Counted from the stretch's first letter, positions 12,347-21,170 are shown. The stretch is 26,403 bases of DNA from CAZAIO01 sp964485235 (GCA_964485235.1 CAZAIO010000023.1:1-26403), one strand, 5' to 3'. Notes: generated by a model from the sequence alone, not told the origin. Program-made: numbers and translations.

Positions 12347-15061
12347 TTAGCCCATTTCTCCCCAGTTCCTGCCGGTCTTGAGATCTATTTTCAAGGGCAC
12401 ATCGAGCTTCATGGACTGCTGCATTAAATTCATGGCAAGCGACTTCATCGTATCCAGCTCTTCAGGAGGGACTTCAAACACCAGTTCATCATGCACCTGC
12501 AGGATCATCTTGCTCTTGAGGCGTTCCTGTTTCATTTCACGGTGAAGATGGATCATGGCAAGCTTGATGATGTCCGCAGAAGTCCCCTGTACCGGCATAT
12601 TGATCGCCATTCTCTCTGCGGCTTCGCGTATCTGCCGGTTTGTCGAGTTAATTTCGGGAATATACCTGCGTCTACCCAGGACCGTACTCACATAGCCCGT
12701 ATCTCTAGCCTGTTGTTTCGTCTGCTCGAGGTAGCGACGTACTCCGGGATATTTCTCAAAATATGAGGCGATAAACTGCGCAGCTTCCGCCCTGTTAAAT
12801 TCCGTCGCCTGTTCCAGCCCGTACTCGCTCATCCCATAAATAACGCCGAAATTGACCGTTTTTGCCACCCGTCGCATATCCGCAGTAACCTCACCCGGAG
12901 AGACGTTGAATATACGTGAAGCAGTGGCGGTGTGCACATCTTCATCCCGTAAAAAGGTATCGATAAGCTCCCTGTCTCCCGACAGGTGCGCCAATGCTCT
13001 CAGGTCGATTTGCGAATAGTCAGCCGAAATAAGGAACCAGCCCGGCTGAGCGACAATCGCCTTCCTGATCTTCCTCCCCATTTCTCCTCTCACCGGAATA
13101 TTTTGTAAATTGGGCTCACTCGAAGACAGCCGTCCGGTACTGGTGCCCGCCTGATTATAGCTCGTATGCACCCGTCCGGTCTCCGGATTGATCAAAGAAA
13201 GAAGTGAATCTGTATAGGTCGATTTCAATTTGGCGATCTGCCGGTATTCCAGAATACGCTCGATTACAGGATGTGACCCGCGTAGTTCTTCAAGTACCGA
13301 GGCATCGGTTGAATAACCGCTTTTTGTTTTGCGCGGTTTGGAAAGTTTCAGCTCTTCGAACAATACAACAGCGAGCTGCTGGGAAGAGTTCACATTGAAC
13401 GAACGTCCGGCATCATTGTATATTTCGCTTTCGAGTCTTTTAAGTTCCTCACCCATACTCACGGACATACTCTTCAATTGTTCCGCGTCGAGAGCTACTC
13501 CGTTCCGTTCCATGACCACCAGCACCGGGACCAGGGACATTTCCGTTTCCTTGAACAAGTCCCACAACTGCTCTTTAACAAGCTCTTCCTCCATGATTTG
13601 CTTTATCCTGAGCGTCATATCGGCATCGGCGCAGGCATAGTCTGATGCCTGTGCGATATCCACCATGGCCATGGATAGCTGTTTCGCCCCCTTGCCGATC
13701 AGATCGGTAATAGGCGTCATCTCTATGCCGAGCTTGTTAAAAACGAGCGCTTTCAAACCGAGTGTTTTTTCACCGGCCAGATGTGCCGCGATCATGGTAT
13801 CGAACTGCAATGTTTCAAACGGAAGCCCGTGCCTGCCCAGCACGATCATGTCGTATTTGCCATTTTGCGCTACCTTTGCGATGGAATCATCCGTTAGCAG
13901 CGGCTGTAATTTTTCCACGACTTTCGAGAGAGGAAGCTGAGTTATCTCGCTCAACGTCCGGTGTCCCACCGGTATATAAAACGCCTCTCCCGGCGTGGAC
14001 GCTACAGAAATACCGACGAGGTCGGCAATCATAGCATTCGTTGCGGATGTCTCTGTATCGATTGCGAATTCACCGGCAGATCGGAGCTGCGATACAAGCG
14101 TATCGAGAGCGGTTTCAGTCTCAACTACGTGGTATTTCAGGTCTATAACCGTTTCACTGACGGAAACCGCTTTTTCATTGCTGCCGTCATCCGGTAAACT
14201 CGGCAGCAACCTGACAAAACCGAGTTCACGAAAGAGGTCGACGACCCGCTGTCTTTCATAAGCGCTGACCCGGCAGGATTCAAGATCGAGTGTTACCGGT
14301 GCATCGGTGACTATGGTAACCAGCTCCCTGTTTCCCATTGCCTGCGCCTTTCCCTGTCTCAGTAGCTCCCTGACCCTTTCCGGTTGCACATCTTCTATAT
14401 GTTCATAGATACCTTCCATGGTGTGAAACTGCTGCAGCAGTTTCACCGCTGTTTTCTCTCCAATACCGCGAATACCCGGAATATTGTCCGATGGATCGCC
14501 GGTCAGCGCCTTGAGGTCTATTAATTGTCCGGCACTGATTGCATATTTCTCGTAGACTTCTTTTTCACCATAAAGTGCAGTCTCGCCAAAAGAGCGTTTC
14601 GGGGTCATGACCTTCACACCGGGAGATACAAGCTGCAATATATCATTATCGCCTGTTACCACGATAGTATCGATACCCTGCTGTTTAGCCTGGCGGCTCA
14701 GCGTACCAAGGATATCGTCAGCTTCAAAACCGGGAACTTCAAATGATGGAATATGAAACGCGTCCGTTACCTGATGCACCCGTTTTATCTGACTCACCAG
14801 CTCGGCCGGTGTTGCCGGCCGTTGTTTTTTGTAATCGGCAAATTTCTTATGCCGGAAAGTCGGCTCCGGTAAGTCGAAGGCAATTCCCCAATGGCTTGGC
14901 TTTACGTCGTTCCAGAGCTTGAGCAACGTGCTTGCGAATCCCCGCACGGCATTGATCATCTCCCCCGTACCTGAAAGGGTCAATGGAGGTAATGCGTGAA
15001 AAGCCCTGTGTACCAGGGCATTGCCGTCAAAAAGTAACAATAACCGTCTTTCATCTGCCAT
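12347..15061 (-). CDS. polA: DNA polymerase I
   Basis: A 904-residue replication and repair polymerase with all three domains. The 5'-3' exonuclease (FEN) domain is at about 1-290 (FDGNALVHRAFHAL, GFEADDILGT, TGDNDILQL, DPSDNIPGIRGIGEKTA). The 3'-5' proofreading domain keeps its catalytic motifs: D335-T-E337, N400-GKY-D404, Y475-ACA-D479. The polymerase domain has motif A ADYSQIDLR (681-688), motif B RRVAKTVNFGVIYG (730-743, F738) and motif C HDE (857-859). Motif A carries D686 where family A enzymes almost always have glutamate (QIELR). AAGG lies 7 nt before the ATG. The gene diverges from argF, and a TGN-extended -10 (TATATA) lies in the shared region. Confidence 0.97.
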   Translation of the reverse strand: MADERRLLLLFDGNALVHRAFHALPPLTLSGTGEMINAVRGFASTLLKLWNDVKPSHWGIAFDLPEPTFRHKKFADYKKQRPATPAELVSQIKRVHQVTDAFHIPSFEVPGFEADDILGTLSRQAKQQGIDTIVVTGDNDILQLVSPGVKVMTPKRSFGETALYGEKEVYEKYAISAGQLIDLKALTGDPSDNIPGIRGIGEKTAVKLLQQFHTMEGIYEHIEDVQPERVRELLRQGKAQAMGNRELVTIVTDAPVTLDLESCRVSAYERQRVVDLFRELGFVRLLPSLPDDGSNEKAVSVSETVIDLKYHVVETETALDTLVSQLRSAGEFAIDTETSATNAMIADLVGISVASTPGEAFYIPVGHRTLSEITQLPLSKVVEKLQPLLTDDSIAKVAQNGKYDMIVLGRHGLPFETLQFDTMIAAHLAGEKTLGLKALVFNKLGIEMTPITDLIGKGAKQLSMAMVDIAQASDYACADADMTLRIKQIMEEELVKEQLWDLFKETEMSLVPVLVVMERNGVALDAEQLKSMSVSMGEELKRLESEIYNDAGRSFNVNSSQQLAVVLFEELKLSKPRKTKSGYSTDASVLEELRGSHPVIERILEYRQIAKLKSTYTDSLLSLINPETGRVHTSYNQAGTSTGRLSSSEPNLQNIPVRGEMGRKIRKAIVAQPGWFLISADYSQIDLRALAHLSGDRELIDTFLRDEDVHTATASRIFNVSPGEVTADMRRVAKTVNFGVIYGMSEYGLEQATEFNRAEAAQFIASYFEKYPGVRRYLEQTKQQARDTGYVSTVLGRRRYIPEINSTNRQIREAAERMAINMPVQGTSADIIKLAMIHLHREMKQERLKSKMILQVHDELVFEVPPEELDTMKSLAMNLMQQSMKLDVPLKIDLKTGRNWGEMG

Positions 15062-15102
15062 ATAACTGCCTTTACGTTGAGGACTTTGATAAAAACAAGT
15101 CC

Positions 15103-15110
15103 ATTATATA
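15103..15110 (-). promoter_or_regulatory. polA -10 region
   Basis: On the - strand TGATATATAAT offers a TGN-extended -10 (TATATA) overlapping a TATAAT, with no clear -35. The predicted start is about 40 nt before the polA ATG. It lies back to back with the argF promoter. Confidence 0.35.
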
Positions 15111-15125
15111 TCATATTGACAATCA

Positions 15126-15134
15126 TGCTATACT
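15126..15134 (+). promoter_or_regulatory. argF extended -10 promoter
   Basis: TGC-TATACT is a TGN-extended -10 that predicts a start near 15141, 18 nt before the ATG. The nearby TTGACA at 15116-15121 is only 7 nt away and cannot be its -35. Confidence 0.45.
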
Positions 15135-15158
15135 GTAGACCAATTTCAAGGAATAATA

Positions 15159-16070
15159 ATGAAAACCAGGCACGTGCTTTCCATTTCCGATATCGAACCC
15201 GGTGAAACGGAAAAGCTCCTCGATAAAGCGTTAGAAATGAAAAAAACGAAGGCGCCCCAGGTGCTTTCAGGGAAGGAAATCGCACTCCTTTTTGAAAAGC
15301 CTTCTCTGCGAACGCGGGTGAGCTTCGAAATCGCAATACATGAACTGGGAGGGTATTGCCTGTATCTTTCACCTGCCGAAGTAGGCATCGGCAAAAGGGA
15401 ACCGGCACAGGACGTAGCAAAAGTGCTCGGCCGGTATGTGGACGGCATTATTGCCAGGACTTTTTCACATCACACGATACAGGTGCTCGCCGAGTGTTCA
15501 GGCGTGCCGGTAGTCAACGCGCTTTCCGATTTTGAGCATCCCTGTCAGGCACTCGCGGATATGCTCACAATCAGGGAGAAGAAAGGCGGCTACCGTAATG
15601 TCATCCTGACATATATCGGCGACGGGAATAACGTCGCAAACAGCCTTATACTTGCCGCGGCACAGCTCGGTACTCATTTTCGAATTGCCTGTCCGCCGGG
15701 ATACGAGATCAATAGGGAGATAATGGACAGAGCGAAAAAATACGCGGTGATTTCAGGAAGCACTATCGCGATCATGACCGATCCGCACCAGGCGGCACGG
15801 GATGCCGACGTACTGTATACGGATGTATGGACCAGCATGGGACAGGAAGACGAAGCGGAAAAACGCCGTAAAGTATTTTCCGGGTACCGTATAGACCCGG
15901 ACCTTCTCTCAATCGCAAAAAGTGATGTCATTTTTATGCACCCGCTTCCTGCTCACGGCGGCGAGGAGATTTCTGAGGGACTGGTCAACGATCCCCATTC
16001 GGTCGTTTTCGACCAGGCTGAAAACAGGCTCCACGCTCAAAAAGCGTTGCTTGCAGAGCTGTTCGGGTAA
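15159..16070 (+). CDS. argF: Ornithine carbamoyltransferase
   Basis: Arginine-pathway enzyme of 303 residues, which joins carbamoyl phosphate to ornithine to give citrulline. Carbamoyl-phosphate binding motifs SLRTR (49-53) and HPCQ (127-130) are present. The ornithine-side SMG loop DVWTSMG (222-228) and the late conserved arginine R290 (AENR) are also present. The motif usually read HCLP is HPLP here (261-264), with P262 in place of the ornithine-contacting cysteine; aspartate carbamoyltransferases have HPxP, but the SMG loop argues against aspartate as substrate. The start is ATG with AAGGAA 5 nt upstream. It is first in a + strand run argF-der-plsY-gpsA. No other arginine genes are in the window. 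Confidence 0.9.
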   Translation: MKTRHVLSISDIEPGETEKLLDKALEMKKTKAPQVLSGKEIALLFEKPSLRTRVSFEIAIHELGGYCLYLSPAEVGIGKREPAQDVAKVLGRYVDGIIARTFSHHTIQVLAECSGVPVVNALSDFEHPCQALADMLTIREKKGGYRNVILTYIGDGNNVANSLILAAAQLGTHFRIACPPGYEINREIMDRAKKYAVISGSTIAIMTDPHQAARDADVLYTDVWTSMGQEDEAEKRRKVFSGYRIDPDLLSIAKSDVIFMHPLPAHGGEEISEGLVNDPHSVVFDQAENRLHAQKALLAELFG

Positions 16071-16156
16071 AGTGGACGTGAAAAATAACACATGATATTC
16101 TATCAATGCACCGGGGAACAGACTACCCGAGAGCAGCACAATAAGTACGCAATATT

Positions 16157-17494
16157 ATGAAGCCCGTTATAGCTATAGTAGGCAGAGCCAATGTCGGCAA
16201 GTCCACATTGTTCAATCGTCTGGTCGGAAAACGGATAGCGATCGTCGAAGACCATCCGGGAACAACAAGAGACCGTATATTCGCAGATACATCCTTACAG
16301 GATCACGAGGTAACGCTGATCGATACGGGCGGACTTGAGCCAATATCCGAGTCCTCAATTGACCGGAAGGTGAAAGAACAGGTCGATGCAGCTCTGTCCG
16401 AAGCGGACGTGGTCATCTTCCTGATGGATATAAGGGAAGGACTGATCGCGACCGACCTTGATATTGCCGAACGGCTGCGTAAACGTGACAAGCCGGTAGT
16501 GGTTGCGGTAAACAAAGCGGATACCGTACAGATCGCAAACCAGCTCGGCGATTTCTACACCATAGGACTGGGGACACCTTTTCCGATAAGCGCCCATCAT
16601 GATCGCGGCATAAATACGCTTGTAGATGCGATTATTTCCCGTTTGCCGGTCGTTGAACCTGAAATCCCAAACCCGGAAATACTAAAACTGGCAATAGTAG
16701 GCAGGCCCAATGCCGGCAAATCGATGCTCCTTAACGCGATAACCGGCAAAGAAAGAGCAATCGTGGATTCCGTGCCGGGAACGACACGCGATTCAACAGA
16801 TACACTGTATAATTACAAAGGACAGGATATTATATTAATTGATACAGCGGGTATTCGCCGCCGTAAATATGCGGGGACCGGAATAGACTATTACAGCCTG
16901 ATCCGTTCACTGCGCGCAATCAACAATTGCGATATCGCGCTGCTGATTATCGATGCGACAGAGTACATTACCGCACAGGATACACATATAGCCGGTTATA
17001 TAAAAGAAGCATATAAAGGTATGATTGTAGTGGTCAATAAATGGGACCTTATTTCAGACCAGCAGGAGGAATACTACGCGGAAATGGCAAGAGAACGGTT
17101 GAAATTTATTTCACACTCGCCCGTACTATTCACATCGGCAAAATACGGGCGTGGTATCGAACAGGTGCTCTCGAACGCTCTGGAAATATGGTCGGAACGG
17201 CAGAAACAGTTGCCGAACTCTGTAATCGACAAACTGGTGAAGCAGGCAATGGAAGACCATGCACCGCCGAGAAAAGGGACAAGACGGCTTGACATCATCC
17301 GTGCTTATCAGGACGGGACCAATCCTCCGAGCTTTATTTTCCTGGTGAACGATCCGGCGCTGGTGCATTTTTCTTACAAGCGTTACCTGGAAAATAAACT
17401 CCGGCAGACATTCGGATTTTTCGGCACGTCGCTCAATCTTATCTTTAAAAAAGCTCCACGGCGAAGGCCGGGAAAAGCGCAGCAGGTAGCATGA
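16157..17494 (+). CDS. der: Ribosome assembly GTPase Der (EngA)
   Basis: Essential double-GTPase of 445 residues acting in 50S subunit maturation. The first G domain has GRANVGKS, DTGG and NKAD. The second has GRPNAGKS (about 178-185), DTAG and NKWD. The C-terminal KH-like domain (about 355-440) ends with LIFKKAPRR. Both P-loops are intact; the first carries alanine where the usual motif has proline. The ATG at 16157 has no Shine-Dalgarno site; a 22-codon reading frame (16092-16160) ends with a TGA overlapping this ATG, so translation may be coupled. The plsY start overlaps the der stop by 4 nt (ATGA), so the two are one transcript. Confidence 0.96.
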   Translation: MKPVIAIVGRANVGKSTLFNRLVGKRIAIVEDHPGTTRDRIFADTSLQDHEVTLIDTGGLEPISESSIDRKVKEQVDAALSEADVVIFLMDIREGLIATDLDIAERLRKRDKPVVVAVNKADTVQIANQLGDFYTIGLGTPFPISAHHDRGINTLVDAIISRLPVVEPEIPNPEILKLAIVGRPNAGKSMLLNAITGKERAIVDSVPGTTRDSTDTLYNYKGQDIILIDTAGIRRRKYAGTGIDYYSLIRSLRAINNCDIALLIIDATEYITAQDTHIAGYIKEAYKGMIVVVNKWDLISDQQEEYYAEMARERLKFISHSPVLFTSAKYGRGIEQVLSNALEIWSERQKQLPNSVIDKLVKQAMEDHAPPRKGTRRLDIIRAYQDGTNPPSFIFLVNDPALVHFSYKRYLENKLRQTFGFFGTSLNLIFKKAPRRRPGKAQQVA

Positions 17495-18165
17495 CAATTG
17501 TAATCGTAAAATTCATTATAATCATTCTTCTCGCCTACTTTCTGGGAGCGATCCCGTTCGGACTTATCATAGCCCGGTGGTTAGGCAAGGTAAATATCAG
17601 GGAGCACGGCAGCGGCAATATCGGAAGCACCAATGTATTGCGCACGGTAGGAACAAAAGCCGGACTCCTGGTACTGTTTCTCGACGTGTTAAAGGGATTC
17701 ATTGCGGTCACGCTCGCAAAAGTAATCATGGGCGAAAGTTTCATCATGGTGGGTTCCTATCCCGTCAACTGGCAGATCGCTCATGTGGTTGCCGCTATGA
17801 CGGTCATGGCAGGACATAACTGGTCGATCTATATTAAATTTCGCGGCGGAAAAGGGGTTGCGGCATATTTCGGCGGCTGGCTGGCGATGAGCCCGATAGC
17901 GGTCGCATTCGGTGCTGCAATCCTGTTTGCCACCGTATTCATTACACGGTATATGTCCAGGGGGTCCATCCTCGCGGCACTGGGAATCCTTATCCTCCAA
18001 ATGCTTCTTATTATCTTTTTCAATACTCCCCCTGTTTATCTCGTGTACAGCCTGCTCGCAGCAATTGTTATCATTGTTCAACATCGCCGCAATATTCAAC
18101 GTCTCCAATCAGGCACAGAGTTAAAAATACAGCTCGGCGATAACGGTAAAAAGCTGGACTCTTGA
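17491..18165 (+). CDS. plsY: Acyl-phosphate:glycerol-3-phosphate acyltransferase PlsY
   Basis: Membrane enzyme of 224 residues that acylates glycerol-3-phosphate with acyl-phosphate to give lysophosphatidic acid, the first step of phospholipid synthesis. The three conserved loops are present: GSGNIGSTNVLRTVG (about 40-54), GHNWSIYIKFRGGKGVA (about 110-126), and HRRNIQRLQSGTE near the C-terminus. Five to seven hydrophobic helices are visible. The start ATG overlaps the der stop. gpsA, which makes the glycerol-3-phosphate substrate, follows after 29 nt, so substrate supply and use are linked in one operon. Confidence 0.95.
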   Translation: MTIVIVKFIIIILLAYFLGAIPFGLIIARWLGKVNIREHGSGNIGSTNVLRTVGTKAGLLVLFLDVLKGFIAVTLAKVIMGESFIMVGSYPVNWQIAHVVAAMTVMAGHNWSIYIKFRGGKGVAAYFGGWLAMSPIAVAFGAAILFATVFITRYMSRGSILAALGILILQMLLIIFFNTPPVYLVYSLLAAIVIIVQHRRNIQRLQSGTELKIQLGDNGKKLDS

Positions 18166-18194
18166 ACATCACTTAAATTATACTATCGGAAGCC

Positions 18195-19193
18195 ATGACC
18201 ACTGTTGCAATTGTTGGAGCTACAACCTGGGGAAATACAATCGCCAGACTGCTCGCCAGAAAAAAGATCGCTACCTCAGTCTGGGCAAAGACTGAAGATA
18301 AAGCCGCTGCACTCCGGGACGAACTTTGTAACTTATCTGTTGATCATGATTATGTCAAATATATCACTTATCGCACTTCGATAAGTGATGTCGTCGACTC
18401 CGCGGAATTTGTGATATGGGCGGTGCCCGCACAGAACCTCCGTGAAACGGCCAAACAGTTCCATAACGATATTACGGAGCATATGATACTGGTCAACCTG
18501 GCAAAAGGACTGGAAGCTGATACAGGAAAGAGAATGTCGGAAATATTATCCGAGGAGATCGAAGCAACATCCCCTGAACATATATGTTGTCTGTCAGGAC
18601 CCAATCTTTCAAAAGAGATCAATCTCGGGCTTCCGGCAACATCCGTCGTGGCCTCTATAAATGCCGGCATCGCCGAAAGAACGAGAAACCTGTTTAATGC
18701 GCCTGATTTTCATATATTCACCAGCAGCGACCTGATCGGTGTCGAACTTTGCGGTGCATTGAAAAATGTAATCGCACTGGGAGCAGGGATGGTCGATGGG
18801 CTGGAGCTTGGCGATAATGCCAAAGCAACGTTCATCACGCTCGGATGGGATGAAGTTGTATCGCTCGGGACTGCGCTGGGAGCCCTTCCATCCACATTTT
18901 ACGGGCTCGCCGGATTAGGAGACCTGATCACTACCTGTGCCGGAAACCTGAGTAGAAACCATTATGTAGGATTCAGAGTTGCCCAGGGTATTCCGTTACC
19001 TGAAGTAAAGGCATCGATGTTAAATATCGCCGAGGGGATCGATACCACGGTAGCCGCGTATCGCCTGGCACGAAACATGAAATTTAAAGCGCCGATTATA
19101 AATATGGTCTACAGCGTGCTGTTCGATTCACTGCCGCCGGCGGAAATAATGGTCCGGTTCCGTGACGGACTGAAGCCCGAAGCAAAGGTATAA
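18195..19193 (+). CDS. gpsA: Glycerol-3-phosphate dehydrogenase [NAD(P)+]
   Basis: Cytoplasmic enzyme of 332 residues that reduces dihydroxyacetone phosphate to sn-glycerol-3-phosphate for phospholipid synthesis. The Rossmann motif is GATTWG (8-13), with threonine at the second glycine position of GxGxWG. SGPNLSKEI, the catalytic lysine K190 in CGALKNV, GLAGLGDL with D243, and the substrate-binding SRN (R254, N255) are all there. The motif usually like NxRAALITRG reads NAKATFITLG (208-217), so two normally basic positions differ. CGGAAG precedes the ATG. It ends 3 nt from the convergent dnaJ stop, with no space for a separate terminator. Confidence 0.94.
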   Translation: MTTVAIVGATTWGNTIARLLARKKIATSVWAKTEDKAAALRDELCNLSVDHDYVKYITYRTSISDVVDSAEFVIWAVPAQNLRETAKQFHNDITEHMILVNLAKGLEADTGKRMSEILSEEIEATSPEHICCLSGPNLSKEINLGLPATSVVASINAGIAERTRNLFNAPDFHIFTSSDLIGVELCGALKNVIALGAGMVDGLELGDNAKATFITLGWDEVVSLGTALGALPSTFYGLAGLGDLITTCAGNLSRNHYVGFRVAQGIPLPEVKASMLNIAEGIDTTVAAYRLARNMKFKAPIINMVYSVLFDSLPPAEIMVRFRDGLKPEAKV

Positions 19194-19196
19194 GCC

Positions 19197-20315
19197 TTAA
19201 TCGAACGAATACCTGCCCCGGTCTGTTTTTCCTTTTCGCATTGCATCGGAAATTTTAGCCCCTGGCAATGACTGGGCAAGCGTTTCGAATATTTTTTTCT
19301 GCTCTTTATCCAGAGATTGCGGTGTGACCACACGTACGCCTATAAGTTGACTGCCTTTTCCATGTCCGTCGATTCGCTGTACTCCCTTTCCTTTCAGATG
19401 AAACACCTTCCCGTCCTGGGTCCCGGCAGGAATCTTAAGCGTTACATCGCCATAAAGCGTCGGCACTTCAACTGTAGTACCGAGAGCAGCCTCCGCGAAA
19501 TTTATTTCCAGTTCACAGAAAATATCGTTACCATTACGCACAAACAGGTCATGTCGTTGGATTGAAAATGACACATATATATCACCGGGGCCGCCGCCGT
19601 ATATTCCGGCAGATCCTTCTCCTTTTATACACATAGGGTGTTCTTCGCTCACACCGGCAGGGACCGGCACTTTAATATTTCGCCTTACCTTCTGTCTCCC
19701 GTCTCCCTTACACTGCGGGCAATACTCATTGATAATGGTACCCTCACCGTCACAACGCGGACATACGACTACCTGAACAAAACGACCGAAGATACTCTGG
19801 CTAACCCGCCGTACCTGACCGCTTCCTTCACATTCCGTACATTTTACAGGCTTTGTTCCTGGACTGGCGCCTGTACCATGGCAGACAGAACAGGTCTCCA
19901 CTCTCCAGATATCTACTTCTTTTTCAACACCGAAGACGGCTTCCTCGAATGTAAGTGAAATTTCCGTTTTTAAATCAGACCCCCTTTTCGGGGCCCGCCG
20001 CGTTCGAGTAGCAGTAGCACCACCGAAAAAGGCGTCGAAAATATCTCCCAGCCCGCCAAAGCCAAACCCTTCAAAACCGGACGGCCAGTTCGCATCGCTC
20101 ACTTGTCCGAAACGGTCATAATAAGCACGCTTTTCGCCATCCGAGAGCACCTGATATGCTTCGTTGATCTCTTTGAACTTGTCTTCCGCATCAGGTCCGC
20201 TGTTATAGTCGGGATGATATTGGAAAGCGAGTTTACGAAATGCCTTCTTTATTTCCTCGCCGCTGGCATTCCTCGATACGCCGAGTATTTCATAATAATC
20301 ACCTTTAATAGCCAT
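19197..20315 (-). CDS. dnaJ: Chaperone DnaJ (type I, full zinc domain)
   Basis: Hsp70 co-chaperone of 372 residues. The J domain has H34-P35-D36. A Gly/Phe-rich linker (about 75-100, FEGFGFGGLGDIFDAFFGG) follows. The zinc domain has all four CxxCxGxG units (C142/C145, C159/C162, C185/C188, C199/C202). Two beta-sandwich client-binding domains follow, and the tail is RGRYSFD. No dnaK or grpE is in the window. It stands alone on the - strand with a promoter candidate of its own. I see no CIRCE or consensus HAIR element upstream. It is distinct from the second J protein at 21277, which has half the zinc domain. Confidence 0.95.
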   Translation of the reverse strand: MAIKGDYYEILGVSRNASGEEIKKAFRKLAFQYHPDYNSGPDAEDKFKEINEAYQVLSDGEKRAYYDRFGQVSDANWPSGFEGFGFGGLGDIFDAFFGGATATRTRRAPKRGSDLKTEISLTFEEAVFGVEKEVDIWRVETCSVCHGTGASPGTKPVKCTECEGSGQVRRVSQSIFGRFVQVVVCPRCDGEGTIINEYCPQCKGDGRQKVRRNIKVPVPAGVSEEHPMCIKGEGSAGIYGGGPGDIYVSFSIQRHDLFVRNGNDIFCELEINFAEAALGTTVEVPTLYGDVTLKIPAGTQDGKVFHLKGKGVQRIDGHGKGSQLIGVRVVTPQSLDKEQKKIFETLAQSLPGAKISDAMRKGKTDRGRYSFD

Positions 20316-20335
20316 TCAATATGCCTCAACCTTTC

Positions 20336-20365
20336 AGTATAGACAATAAAATACGCATCATGCAA
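20336..20365 (-). promoter_or_regulatory. Promoter candidate of dnaJ
   Basis: On the - strand TTGCAT (20365-20360), an 18-nt spacer and TATACT (20341-20336) predict a start near 20329, about 14 nt before the dnaJ ATG. The -35 match is weak. Confidence 0.4.
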
Positions 20366-20486
20366 ATTTCACCTGTGGCGATCAGAAAACAGGGCATTAC
20401 AGGTACCTGATTTTCATCAATTTAATAAACCTGTTTTACTCGCCCCTGGCAATACCTCTCCATACCATCCCATCGCATCGGTGTGT

Positions 20487-20516
20487 TTGTATAGACCGTT
20501 GACAGTGATGTATGAT
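20487..20516 (+). promoter_or_regulatory. Promoter of the Nudix gene, very short leader
   Basis: TTGTAT (20487-20492), an 18-nt spacer and TATGAT (20511-20516) put the start near 20523, only about 6 nt before the ATG. There is no Shine-Dalgarno site, so near-leaderless translation is likely. A TTGACA at 20499-20504 lies inside the spacer. Confidence 0.35.
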
Positions 20517-20528
20517 TAATTTAGTGTC

Positions 20529-21098
20529 ATGGAAGAAATTATAAGAAAAGCGCTGGCCACACATAAAAAAAACTACATCCGTTGTGATGCGAGAATAAAG
20601 TCGGCAGTGCTCATGCCCTTGTTCGAAAAAGGCGGTGAGTACTACATGCTTTTTACACAGAGAAGCAACGAAGTTGGCTACCATAAAGGACAGGTGTCTT
20701 TCCCCGGCGGTACGTACAGTGAAGACGATTCAAGCCTGCTCGATACCGCACTACGGGAAAGCTGGGAAGAAATAGGGTTGAAGCCGGAAGACACTGTTAT
20801 CATAGGCGAACTTGACGATATTCCTACAACGACATCGATCTTCATCATTTCACCATATGTAGGAATCATACCGTACCCGTATGTCTTTATCCCCAATCCG
20901 ACTGAGATTGTCGATATCTTCGAGGTCCCCCTCTCGGTACTTGCCGATGACAGAAATTTGAGACAGGAATACGAAATTTCAAACGGCAAACCAATGCCGG
21001 TCTACTTTTACCACTATGACGGCAGGACAATATGGGGAGCAACAGCAAGAATCGTCAAGCAATTTCTGGACATCCTCCGTTCAAACGGCACTGTATAA
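20529..21098 (+). CDS. Nudix hydrolase, CoA-pyrophosphatase-like (NudL type)
   Basis: A 189-residue Nudix enzyme. The CoA-pyrophosphatase signature LxTxRSxxx...GxxxFPGG is visible as LFTQRSNEVGYHKGQVSFPGG, except that the usual arginine after SNEV is glycine (G50). The Nudix box ends in RESWEEIGL (76-84) with the metal-binding glutamates E80 and E81. Family members split CoA or acyl-CoA into phosphopantetheine and ADP at the expense of water. The substrate is inferred from this signature and is less sure than the fold. The gene diverges from dnaJ and has its own promoter; the stress operon downstream starts 178 nt later. Confidence 0.88.
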   Translation: MEEIIRKALATHKKNYIRCDARIKSAVLMPLFEKGGEYYMLFTQRSNEVGYHKGQVSFPGGTYSEDDSSLLDTALRESWEEIGLKPEDTVIIGELDDIPTTTSIFIISPYVGIIPYPYVFIPNPTEIVDIFEVPLSVLADDRNLRQEYEISNGKPMPVYFYHYDGRTIWGATARIVKQFLDILRSNGTV

Positions 21099-21170
21099 CC
21101 CGGTCAGCTATCAAAATTTGTATTCCGGATAATGAGCTACAACTTTTTAAATCAGGCCGTCATCACAATA

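Noticed and set aside
12326..12360. GGGC-TTTA-GCCC hairpin at the polA stop as a terminator
   Set aside because: The 4-bp stem with no T-run on either strand is too weak to call.
15116..15134. TTGACA plus TATACT as an argF promoter pair
   Set aside because: The spacer is only 7 nt. The TGC-extended TATACT alone is a more reasonable promoter.
20316..20528. CIRCE or HAIR heat-shock operator before dnaJ
   Set aside because: I looked for TTAGCACTC-N9-GAGTGCTAA and CTTGAGT-N7-ACTCAAG and found neither in this region or before the J protein-hspR operon.
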